Positions 10,906 to 21,299 of a stretch of 64,000 nucleotides of DNA are shown here, piece after piece; positions within the stretch are counted from its first letter, which is position 1, and each line of letters begins with the position of its first letter. The notes below the pieces were generated by a model, which had not been told where the DNA came from, searched no databases, and worked only from the letters and a program-made list of their open reading frames with translations. A program made the position numbers and the translations under genes. Source of the DNA: Immersiella caudata (taxonomy: Eukaryota > Ascomycota > Sordariomycetes > Sordariales > Lasiosphaeriaceae); assembly GCA_030512335.1 (NCBI GenBank), contig JAULSU010000005.1:2542001-2606000 (forward strand), written 5' to 3'.

Positions 10906-12410
10906 GTTTGGCTGGGCCAGGGGGCCAAAGACAGAAGCGTGAATAATGAAGGAGGAAGAGAGGAAGGAGCACCTGGAAGTTCAAGGGCCAAGATATATCA
11001 GACGGCCTTCACAAAACCGCCACAATTCGACGGAAATTTCATTTGACCCGACGAAATTCAATGACCCGACGGAGTTTTCGAAACGATCGGAGGGAAAGGG
11101 GTTTGACCAATGGAAAGTCCAAAATCGCGGACGAAAGGCGAGGTAATGGGACGAAGTTTTCCGGATGACCCAGCGAAAGCGTGTATGATACGACGGAGTT
11201 TTCCAGATGGGTGTGCGAAAGGATGAAGCGAAGAAGTTTTCCAGACTGCTGGTTGGGAAGGGGCCTGAATGACAGAATTTTCAAGGCCTCAACAAAAGAG
11301 AGGATGGAGTGGTAAAGTAAAACGAGGTTAACGAGGGATGAAATACAACTTCCAGCTTGTTTTGGGGTTCGAACTAACGGCAAGGGCAGGTGCGCGCATT
11401 CGACGGCCAGGGGAACATGTTGAGGAACGCCACCTCAAGGAGAAAAGCTCCTCACAGAAGACCAAAATGCTCAAGACATAGTGCAGTGGGAGCATGATCG
11501 TACAGGCAAGAAAATGCAGAGGTATTTGGCTAGGCTGATGTTGCACTATCAAGCATCGGAACAAGGCCTACGGAAAAAGAAAGAAAGAACTGGACTACAG
11601 AGAAAGCGTGTACAAGACGCAAAGGGTGTAGTTTCCGAACTAGAAATATGAGCTGCAGGTGGGAAAACACACGAAAAATCGGAGAACGGAGGTGTGATTT
11701 GGAGAGCAGACCTGTGAAAGGGGGCTCGAAAAGGGGAGACCTCCGAACTAATCGGCTGGAAAAGGGCCTAAACAAAGGCTAGTGCATCGAGTCGCGGAAC
11801 GTACTGGGCAACGTAAACGTGAGAGCGGAGTACTTGGAAGGCACAAACCTGGAATCGTGAAACTAGCGTGGGGATAATTCGGCGCGAAATGATTTGTGAA
11901 AACCGTGGTGGAAGCTGAGTGAAGCTCCACCTCAAAACAGTGCCGTGTCTAGAAACGGTATGCGAATTGCTGGGATGATTCTTCGGTAGGGTGAAAGTTG
12001 GATTACCTAAAGTTTTCTGGTAAACGAGAACCGAGATGAGAAAATGCAAATAGATCCAGTGCAGGAGAGTTCAGAATGGCAAGGAAAGATCTAAATTGGA
12101 TTAAATGGGAAGGTTTCTTGACGGTGAGAGAAGGAGGTCGAGTCAGATACGCCAGTTGAAGGAGTTCGTCTCCACTTGTTGCTCACCGAAATGTGTGTTT
12201 TGGTTACGGCAGGTAAGCTGTTTAAACACTTTCCCTAGACAAAGCAGTAGGGGAGAGGAGGAGTTGAAGAAGACGAGCTGAAGGAGGGGTGAGAAATATT
12301 AAGAAATGAGAAGAGGTTGCAGAAGATCAGTATTCGGGCAGGTGGAAACGCGAATTCGATTGCCAAGAAGGAGTAGACGTAGAATAATTTACAAATTCGA
12401 CGAGACGGAG

Positions 12411-12527
12411 AGGAGCAGAAAATAGAGGAGCAGAAAATAGAGGAGCAGAAAATAGAGGAGCAGAAAATAGAGGAGCAGAAAATAGAGGAGCAGAAAATAG
12501 AGGAGCAGAAAATAGAGGAGCAGAAAA
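12411..12527. repeat. Perfect 15-bp minisatellite, seven copies plus a partial
   Basis: The unit aggagcagaaaatag starts at 12411, 12426, 12441, 12456, 12471, 12486 and 12501, with a partial eighth copy from 12516 that decays after 12527. The copies are identical. The unit length is a multiple of three and one + frame reads Glu-Glu-Gln-Lys-Ile repeatedly, but no surrounding gene supports translation. Confidence 0.95.
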
Positions 12528-12862
12528 GACCTCATCAAGTTGGGTAGATATGACCAGTCTTCAAGTTGGGTCTAGGAAGGGGAAGGAGCAACCGGGGTGG
12601 CAACGGCGAAGAAACTTTCCGCAGACCGGCAACAAAAGAATTTGAGGTAGTTGATCTTATCTGTGGAATAAAGCAGCTTTCAGTTGGTACGAATATTAAA
12701 TCTTCCAGGTCCGGGGTAGGCACAGATTTATTTGGTTGCTGTGTTTCAAGGTGACCCGGGATGCTAAGATGGGAGCAGAATTCTTACGATACCAGCAGCG
12801 CTGTCCAAAAGTATCTAAACGAGTGTTCCTTCCGGGGTCGCCTTTGTTTCGTCCCTACCAAA

Positions 12863-13115
12863 GAGAATGTCTATTTAGATCATACACACACATTCACACA
12901 CCTAACCCCGGTCTTTACAGAACTGACCGGCACCGCCTCGTATGAAGTAAAATAAGGCGTCTGGGCGTTAGGAAGAGGCCTTAGTGCTTGGGGCTGGTGG
13001 GTGGGTAGTTGGGGGTTATACGTAGGGTATGGAGCAAATAGACGTATCGTATGGTGCAAATAGACATTCTCCTACCAAACCCGTGTGGGTATTCCCACAT
13101 CTGAAGGATCACGGG
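12863..13115. repeat. Inverted repeat arms, a 21-bp direct repeat and a hairpin
   Basis: gagaatgtctattt at 12863-12876 is the exact reverse complement of 13058-13071. Two related copies of tatggWgcaaatagacRt lie at 13029 and 13050. Just after them a nested palindrome occurs: tgtggg-tatt-cccaca at 13084-13099, flanked by cccgtg (13080) and cacggg (13110). Confidence 0.6.
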
Positions 13116-13374
13116 AAGCCTTTGTGAGATGAGACTGAGCCCAAGAGTGTCACCTTGATGGCCACGATAACAACCCCACCGGACTCTGGACTGCTACGCG
13201 CCAAGAACCCAGAGCAGTGGACCAAGCAATAGATTTAGAAGGCACCGAATGCAAATGTTGCCATTGGGAATCTAGAAGCTCAAGACCAAGGTGACCATAC
13301 AGAACCCATCTTTTCCTTCTATGCCCTGTAGATGACACGCATTTATGCAGCTTTCCAACCTAGATCGCCCCAGC

Positions 13375-14607
13375 TTAGAGCTTCTGAGCTTCATCCCTCA
13401 TCTTCCGGAAGTAGTCCATAACATTCGTGTAAACAACCAGGAGAATACCACCACCAGGTCCAAGACGGAGGACCTTGGGGATGAATCCCTTGTACAGGGC
13501 AGCAAACCCCTCCTCCTTGGCAACAGTAGCGACGGCAGGGAACGCCCAGTTGTACTTAGGTACCTGTCCGGGAACCTTGATGGTGTTTTGGATTCTGGAC
13601 TTGACCACGTCCATTGGGGTGTTGAGAATGGTGCCCACGGTTCCGCCCACGGTACCCGCAACGATGTCGTTCGCCATTTGGCCCTTCTTGTTGTCCGACT
13701 TGGGGAGCAGCTCCTTGACCTGGAAAATACAGCCGAAGTAGCCCGCATTCCAGAAAATGTGGCGCCAAAGAGTCGACTCCAGTCCGTTGTACATGGCCAG
13801 GACACCCTCATTTCGCACAGTCTTGATGACGACATCAATCATGCCGTTGTATTTGCTGGCGGAGGCCTTGTCCTGAAGTCGAATCTTCACCAACTCGAAA
13901 GGAACGACGACGAAAGCCTCGGTCGCACCAGCCGAGGCACCAGTGAGGACTGAAAGACTCTGGGTCATCTTGACCTGACCGAAAGCGTCGCGGTAGAACT
14001 TCCCCCACTTGTCGTTGGCGGCAAACTTGGTGGCACGCTTCGGCGCCTCCATCAAGATAGGGGCAGTGATGCCACGGTACAGTCTCGAGAAGCTGGTCCT
14101 TCGTCAGCACAAGTCCAGCAGCATTTTATCCCGCAGCGCATCCATACCCTTCATTGCGGACGATCTTCTGGAAGCAGTCGAGCATGCCAGAGTAGGCATC
14201 GGCGCCGGTGGCTCCTGCAGTCTGCAGCTGTCTATCTGGCTATCAGTCGGGCGCTTCGAGGTCGGATCGCGATCATCGCTTACACTCTTGTCTTCACGAC
14301 GTCTAGGGGGTACCTGACAAGCACCAAGTCAGCAAAGAACAGCACGCGACCACAGCCAGGGGCAACTCACATAACCAGAATCTGTGCGCGGCGACAGGTT
14401 AGTCGGTCAATTGCATAGATTAGGAGTCGCTAGCGTTACTTGCTTCAGAAACTCCGGCAATGGCACCTGGCGCGAAGAGAGTCGGTTAGCGATCAAGCTC
14501 CTAACATTTGAGCTGTTTTCCGATACCAATTGTTCGGTCGGGAATTGGGAAAGCTTACCAGCCATGAACGTGTAGGTGAACGGCAGGGGGGCCTTTTCCG
14601 ACGCCAT
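13375..14607 (-). CDS. ODC2: Mitochondrial 2-oxodicarboxylate carrier (Odc1/Odc2 type)
   Basis: Six exons on the minus strand: 14607-14559, 14466-14444, 14381-14371, 14313-14284, 14231-14148 and 14092-13375, giving 304 residues, the normal size for the family. The protein has three mitochondrial-carrier repeats with signatures Pro-Leu-Asp-Val-Val-Lys-Thr-Arg, Pro-Phe-Glu-Leu-Val-Lys-Ile-Arg and Pro-Met-Asp-Val-Val-Lys-Ser-Arg. The Odc-specific stretches GFSRLYRGITAPILMEAPKR and NTPMDVVKSRIQ are also present. Yeast Odc1/2 exchange 2-oxoadipate and 2-oxoglutarate across the inner membrane, linking lysine metabolism to the citric acid cycle. Exon 3 is only 11 nt. The intron before it must start at GC (GAA|gcaagt), because the nearby GT breaks the frame ahead of the first signature. 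The number 1 or 2 in the symbol is uncertain. Confidence 0.93.
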
Positions 14608-16427
14608 CTTGGAGTTTTGGGTGCTAAGCTAGCACACCGTGGGCGCTGGAAGGAAAGCTGGGGAACGTTGTGGTGTGGGAAGAACAAGCGACCGGAAAAG
14701 TTCGAAGTCGTCACCGTATTCGCCCAGTGAGTTGGCGCGGCAGAGGCGGGCGGTTCCTGAAATGCACGCCCCCACACCCCCCCACCCCACAGCAGCTCCC
14801 CCCATCTGAAGATCCGCCCAGCGGCATCGGAGTTGGAGCTTGACCCTGGTCGATATCAGCCGCTTTGAGCAGGGGGGTCTGGGCATTGAAGATCGTTTCA
14901 TTCTGTCACTGTCTGTCAACCTCTGAGATGCTTCACAGAGGTGCAATGTGAGCTTTCCATTCGCCAAAAGAAAGTCCATCACATCGGCAAGTTAACCTGG
15001 CTGCACGCCCGGTGACACTGCAGACAGGGACGGCTTTCTACATATCAGCGCCTCGGCAGCGGGATGATCTGCAGCCACTCATCGTTGCCGACCCAGCAGG
15101 GCTTCGAAACCACGTGCATGTAGTTGATGGCTTTCGTCTTAACTTCAACACTATCATGGGCATGGTTTTTACAGCAAAGGCCCTGTCCTCTGATGAAACG
15201 GACACAGAACGCATATCATGTATCCTTCAGCGGGTTTCCATGCATGCCCTTTGAGCTCTCCCGAATGGGGGGATTTAGATTACGCGACTGCCCTGAAAGG
15301 CCGAAGCACTGCCTAGGAATCTTGTACTCCTTGCGCTCAAAAACGAAGACCGAGCCCTAACCTGTGTTGCAACAACCCGTTGCTTCTATGATCAGCAACA
15401 CTCGTCAGAACCTAAGCAGCTAGTCGTCAGATATGTTGGTCATAAATCACAATCGAGGAGCAAGGCATACTTCAATGCCCCTCAGGTGGTGGGAGAAATG
15501 AATCTGACACCCCACAAACCACAGCGGGAGCCTTGGGAAGAGCTGAAAGAGGCCGCGTTAGGATGTAAAGAGGCATTAGAATGATAGTTTTATGCCCTTT
15601 ATACTAGGAAGTAAGGCCTATCGGAAATGCGGGGAGGTATGGGCTGCTTTCGATTGAGGGGTTAGGATGTCAGCTCATTTCGAGCATGGGCTCGGTGGCA
15701 CAGAGAAGCCATAGGATCTCCTCCCCACGTGGCTTGAGGACCACCGGGGATTACGGAGCAGTGACAAGCCTGGCAGCTGCAGGTCACCCTTAAGCGTTGC
15801 CAGCTCCACATTCAAGTTGCTGGGACCAAGAACGGTCACTTTAGCTTGCGGCTCATCTTGTCCCTTGCCTGGGCTCCATCGAGGCATGAGTCTCGAACTG
15901 CGCCTCTCATTGGCTGAAATGGTGTAAGCTCGGGCCAGGGCAGGTGTCGCCAACGCGGGGTTTATCATTGACCGGGGCACACAGATGGCAATCGTAATCG
16001 ATATTCAACTGCAGCGTGCCAGTTTCCTCATCTTTCATCTTCCATCCACCTGTCTCCCGAATCTGACCCTCACCACCGCCGACTACAGGATCAAGCTGCC
16101 CGACTTGGCCCTCCCACCTCACAACAACCCACGCCGCTTGATCGCCCGACCAGGAGCATATCGACGCCAAGACACGACCCTAAGATATCCGATAAGTCCG
16201 TGCCGTCGCGACTCGCAGTCGCCACCCCCGTCCCGCGTCAGCAAAATCGCACACCCATTGATTGCCGCCACAAGACCGGAAACGCACATCCGAAGGTTTC
16301 CCGGGGGAACTCTTCGTCGCGCTTCTGATTGTGCCTTTAAAAAAGCCGTGATCCATCGAGACTCACAGCGAGGTGCAAACTCTAGAGCGCCCGAAGGACA
16401 TCCCGCGGATCGTTTTGTTTCCGGCTA
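14608..16427. other. 1.8 kb divergent intergenic region
   Basis: It lies between the starts of the carrier gene and the BTB/RCC1 gene. The last 450 bases before the BTB/RCC1 start are C-rich and look like a leader. Short open frames on both strands lack start context, splice partners or recognisable motifs. I see nothing else. Confidence 0.45.
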
Positions 16428-19400
16428 ATGAGTCATCTCTTGTGGAAATCCTACTGGGAAGACGATGTCGATAGGTTTCGACGACTGCTTTCCCCAGCGG
16501 CCGCCGGCGCCCAGAATGCCGCGCGAAGCCCGAACTTAGGAGCTGGCGCCGCAAGTAGCCCGGGGGGAATCGGCACGTCGCCGCGCCCACCGGCGAGGTC
16601 GCGCAAGGCCCCCGGGCTTGGAACCCCACATGGTAGTAGCCGACATGGAAGTTCAGGGGCGCTTGGGAAGTCGGAGGTCAACAGCCGTGACTATGCTGGG
16701 TTGACCATATTGCTGCGCGCAGCCTCCTCGACCGCCGAGAACGCCGTGTGCTTCGTCGAAGCTCTGTTAGCGCACCCAGGGATAGATATCTACGCGCAGG
16801 ACCCGGAGAGTGGGTGGAATGCGCTCCATCGGGCTTTATACGCAGGGAACATTTCGATTGCGCGACTGTTGCTGGAGAAAGAACGAAACGACCTGATGGG
16901 CCACACTGCATCGGTGCACCGAGTTGGTCATCTCATCAAAACCAAGGACCATGAGGGCAACAGCCCCTTCGACTTGTACAACTCAACCATCGGCGAGCGT
17001 GACTTGAAGGCACTCGAGGAGCTTACCGAAGATGACGATTCGGACAGCGATAGTGCGGAGAGTGCCAAGGATGGTGCTTCGTGAGTGTGCCAGGTTTACT
17101 GTGCTTATTTGAGCTCGCTTCTGACTGGGATCAGGCAAAGCGCATCTCACAATGCTCTGGGTGAAGATTTATACACCTTTGGCAGCAATCGGAATCTGTC
17201 GTTAGGTTTCAACGACGAAGATGACCGACAGTTCCCAGAGCGCGTTTACATCAAGCGTCCCGACCACCTCCTGGTCAGGTTCCACAACGAGTATCTCGAG
17301 CATGCTGGTTTGGGAGGCCCTGCGTCACAGGATCTCTCAAAGATTCCCACACTTGTGCTAAACCGGCCCCTAGTGGTCCAGGACGTTGTGCTTTCAAAGT
17401 TGCACAGCGCGGTGCTAACCACTGACCCTGTCTCGAACCTCTATGTGTGTGGTATCGGTCGTGGAGGAAGGCTTGGGCTTGGCGACGAGAATACGCGCTT
17501 CAATTACACGGCTGTGCAGGGGCCGTTGACTGATAAGAATGTGACTATCGTGGCTCTGGGGCAGAACCACACCATGGCCCTTGATGACACCGGGTCACTG
17601 TGGACTTGGGGAAACAACGCGAATGGCCAGTTGGGTTATGTCCTTCCAGCGCCGGCGAAAAAGGACGAAGACCCCGTCAGCACAATACCACGTCAGGTTT
17701 TTGGGGCCCTGAAAAAGGAGGTCGTGCTTGGAATCGCCGCGTCTTCGCACCACTCGGTCGCTCACACCGGAGCGTCATTGTATTCTTGGGGCAAAAATGT
17801 CGGCCAGCTTGCTCTGATGGATGCGGATTCTAGGTCCCTCGAGTTTCAACAAACACCCAGAAAGGTTGCCGCGTCGCTGTTTTCGTCTCCTATCGTCATG
17901 GTCACTGCGATAGACAAGGCCACAACCGTTCTCCTTGAGAATCATGTTGTCTGTGTCTTCACTGGATATGGCTACCACATCGTCAAGTTTCCGTCTCCGG
18001 AGCCCAACCCACTTGACAGCCGTCTGTTCCGGCCGCAGCACGAGAACATGCATATCAACCACATTGCTTCTGGCGGGGAAACAATTGCGGCTTTAACAGC
18101 TCGCGGCGACTTGTTTACCATGAGTTTGGACCATAAAATCGAGACAAACGCGCCAGCCACATCTACAACGAACCCCTCAAAGCTCAAGTTTGCCGTCACG
18201 GCCCCGCAGTGTATGTGGCGCGCTCGAAAAGACGGCGTTCGATCTGTCGGGATTGGAGAGCATGGATCAGTTATCATCAGCACGAAGTCCGGCGCAGTCT
18301 GGAGGCGAGTTCATCGTGCAAAGGTGAAAGATGCTTATGCCTCTTCGTCAGAAGCAAAACGGAAGGACTTTAAGTTTCAACGCGTACCGTTCATCACACG
18401 GGTTTCGGCTGTACGGGCGTCTCATGGGGCTTTTGCCGCCGTTCGCCAGGACTCAGACGTATTGAAGGACCAGCTGGCCATTGATGAGCCATCGCTTTGG
18501 GATGATGTCGCATCGCTGAACCCGCTTTGTGGCTTTCAGGCCTCGGGGCCAACTGGCGATGAGAGCAACAAAGAGGACCAAGCAGACTGGGAACCGTACA
18601 CCGTCAAATATCGACTTTCGCGCCTCGGTGGCGTGGCCGTCAAAGTGCTTCAGTCCGGTGATCTGGAAAAGGATCTTGAACAGCACCTCACATCGTGGCG
18701 GTACAGCCACGACCCGTTGGACTACGCTGTTTGCACATCTTCTGATCCCGAACTGATGGTGCCGGTACATGGGTGGCTCCTCTCTGCAAGAAGCTCGGTT
18801 CTGCGGGCCGCGCTGTCCCAGTTCCGAAAGGCGGGATCTTATGAACAGCCGGAACTGTTCACGATCTCGAGGATTGATGACAGAACGGTAGTTACGTTTC
18901 AGGGGCTGGACTTGTTTTCGCTTCTCAACTTTGTTCTCTTCATTTACGAAGACAAGGTTATTCCGGTCTGGGACTTCACCCGGCAAGCCCCAGCAATGGC
19001 TTACCGTTGCCGACAGGTCCGGGCCGAAGTCATGAAGCTGGCGACTCGCCTGAACATGACCAGTCTTGAGGCGGCAGCGCGGCTCCATGCCGTACCAAAG
19101 AAGTGCATGGACGAGGACTTCAGGCTTGCTACCAAAGATCGGCGATTCTTTGAGGGCACAGACACGATCCTCGAGCTCGAAGGCGCGGAAGTCCCTGTTC
19201 ATAGCACTTTCATCTGCAAGCGGTGTCCGTGGTTCGAGGGATTGTTCCACGGGCGGTCAGGGGGCATGTGGCTAGCCGGCCGTCGAGAGTCTGCAGCCTC
19301 GCCAACTGACAAGGTCAAGATCGACTTGAAGCATATGGATCCTGATGCATTCAAGTATGCACTGCGGTTTCTCTATGGCGATTACGGCGAGGAGTTGTTT

Positions 19401-21299
19401 GACCCTGCTATTTGCGATTCTTTCGACGACTTTCTCGATCTTGTCATGGAAGCCATGTCGATCGCCAACTATTTGATGTTGGACAGACTGTCGCAGATTT
19501 GCCAGAAGGTCATGGGCAAATTTGCGGACATCCGCAACGTTGCCCATCTCCTGAACGAGATCGGCCCTTGCTCAATCACCGAGTTCAAAGATGCGGGTTT
19601 GGAATATGTCTGCTTGCAGCTCGAGTCTATGCTGGAGAATCACCTGCTGGATGAGCTGGACGAAGAGTTGCTTCTTGAACTTGACGAGGTCGTCCGGGCA
19701 AATCAGACTACTCAACTGCCATTTGCGAAGAGTGGACGCGCTGAACTGCTTCTGCACGAGGCCCACCCTGAATTGGCTCAAGACATCGACGAGGAGAGGC
19801 AAACGAGGGTGAAGGAGATGGAGTTCAAGGCCCGGAAAGAGGACGAGAAGAAAATGGCGTTACCCCTGAGAGCCAAGTTCGGAAGCCTTGGCGATTCCAC
19901 ACCAGCCACACCCTCTCCGGATAGGACTAGGAAGGCGACCAAGGCTGGCCGGAATGAGCCTTTCAGCCCTGATCTGAAGCCTAGAAAGTCGCAGACGGAT
20001 CTGATCTTCGATATGGAGGACGAGGACTCATCGCCCATCACCAGCCCGTTATCCAGGCCACAGAGGCGGGATGATGCAAGCGCGGAGTTGGATGACGTCC
20101 CGCCCCTGGGGAGCCCGTGGAAAGATGTGAAGATGAAGGGGAGGGCGGGCAGCGAGCAGCTGACCCCTACAATCTCTTTGCAGGTGGAGCGAGGTGTTGC
20201 AAGAGGGCTGGAAGAAGAAGCTGTCTCGCCGCTACAAACCAAGGGCGGGAGCCCATGGGGAGGCAAAGCGCTGCCAACGTCGAAGCTGGATCTCCGCGAC
20301 ATCATCCAGTCGGAGAGCACAAACCAATCAGCCCTCACGGCTGGCCTGGCCGCACAAAAAGCCAAGGATGCAGCTCCAAAACTCTCACAGCCCAAGCTGT
20401 CCCAGAAAGAGAAGAAGCGACAACAACAGCAAGCTCAAGCAGCACAGGAGGCTTTACGCCTGGCTGAGAGCACCCCAAAGAAGGCATGGGAGAATTCTCC
20501 TGGAGACGCCTCACCCTCGCCTTGGAAGATAACCACTGGCAAGGGCAAAGGCCCATCTGGCAACCACCTCTCTGCTGCCAATAGTCCAGCTCAACCTTCC
20601 CCCGTGACCAAGCCACTTGTTGCGGCAGAGACATCGTTGACGCCGCTTCACCGACGTACGGCTTCTCCGGACACCCGATTCTCTGGACAACGTACCCCAA
20701 GCACATCGGCCGTTCCAACTGTCCGCGGCGCCGCGAAGCCCAACACGCCTGGCCCGAGCAACTCAAAACCCGGCCAGGCAGAACAAGCCAAGGAGAACGA
20801 GCCACTGATTCCTCACTCCAAGACATACATCACCAAAGCACCAAAAGCTGAGCCCTTGCTCGGTCTTAGCATGGCTGATATCATTGGGCAACAGAAGCGC
20901 GACAAGGAAAGTGTGCGCGAGGCGGTTGCCAAGAGGTCCCTGCAAGAAATCCAAGAGGAGCAGGCGTTCCAGGAGTGGTGGGACGCCGAGAGTCGGCGCA
21001 CCCAGGAAGAGGAAGCCAGAAGATTAGCAAGGGAAAAGGAGAAGGAGGAGAAGAAGGGTGTTGCTGGTGGGGGCAGGAGAGGGAGGAGTGGGAAACCGAG
21101 AGGGGGTGCGGGTGGATCTGCAGCTGGCCCGGCTGTCGGAACTGGTGCCGGGGGTGGGTCTGGAGGTGGCGTGAAAGCCGAAGGGTCTGGATCGGCGCCC
21201 AAGGCCAAGGGGAAGGGGAGAGGAAAGGGCGGGCGTGAGCACACGGGTGCGTCTGCGAGTGCGAGTGCTGGCATTGCTACTGGCGGGAGGAAATTGTAG
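16428..21299 (+). CDS. Ankyrin-RCC1-BTB-BTB protein, IBtk / Btb3-like
   Basis: Exons 16428-17080 and 17135-21299 (intron gtgagt...gatcag, 54 nt) give 1605 residues. Order: a short N-terminus with a Gly/Ala/Pro-rich linker, ankyrin repeats (about 85-170), an acidic patch, RCC1-type repeats (about 226-610; WTWGNNANGQLG is a typical blade), a first BTB domain (about 750-870), a second BTB domain (about 890-1010), then some 550 residues of disordered, Ser/Pro/Lys-rich tail. The tail ends in a charged helix and a Gly/Arg-rich stretch. This architecture is that of human IBtk-alpha and fission yeast Btb3, proposed Cullin-3 substrate adaptors. Nucleic-acid or RNA contact by the Gly/Arg-rich end is only an inference. 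Long minus-strand open frames inside it are shadows. Confidence 0.9.

Larger units (their letters stand above)
10556..13374. other. 2.8 kb gene-free region with degenerate and perfect repeats
   Basis: No supported gene. It lies upstream of the F-box-like gene and downstream of the carrier gene. From about 10900 to 12540 the + strand is clearly purine-rich, so the strand equivalent to the F-box-like transcript is C/T-rich, as fungal leaders often are, but over an unusually long distance. Tandem repeats within it are listed separately. Short open frames on both strands lack family features. Confidence 0.6.

Noticed and set aside
11355..11395. ggggttcgaactaacgg, similar to a tRNA T-arm
   Set aside because: Neither strand can form the T stem or the rest of a cloverleaf.
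18453..19250. 265-codon minus-strand open frame inside the BTB/RCC1 gene
   Set aside because: It is antisense to conserved BTB coding sequence, has no motif, and is explained as a shadow of a high-GC reading frame.
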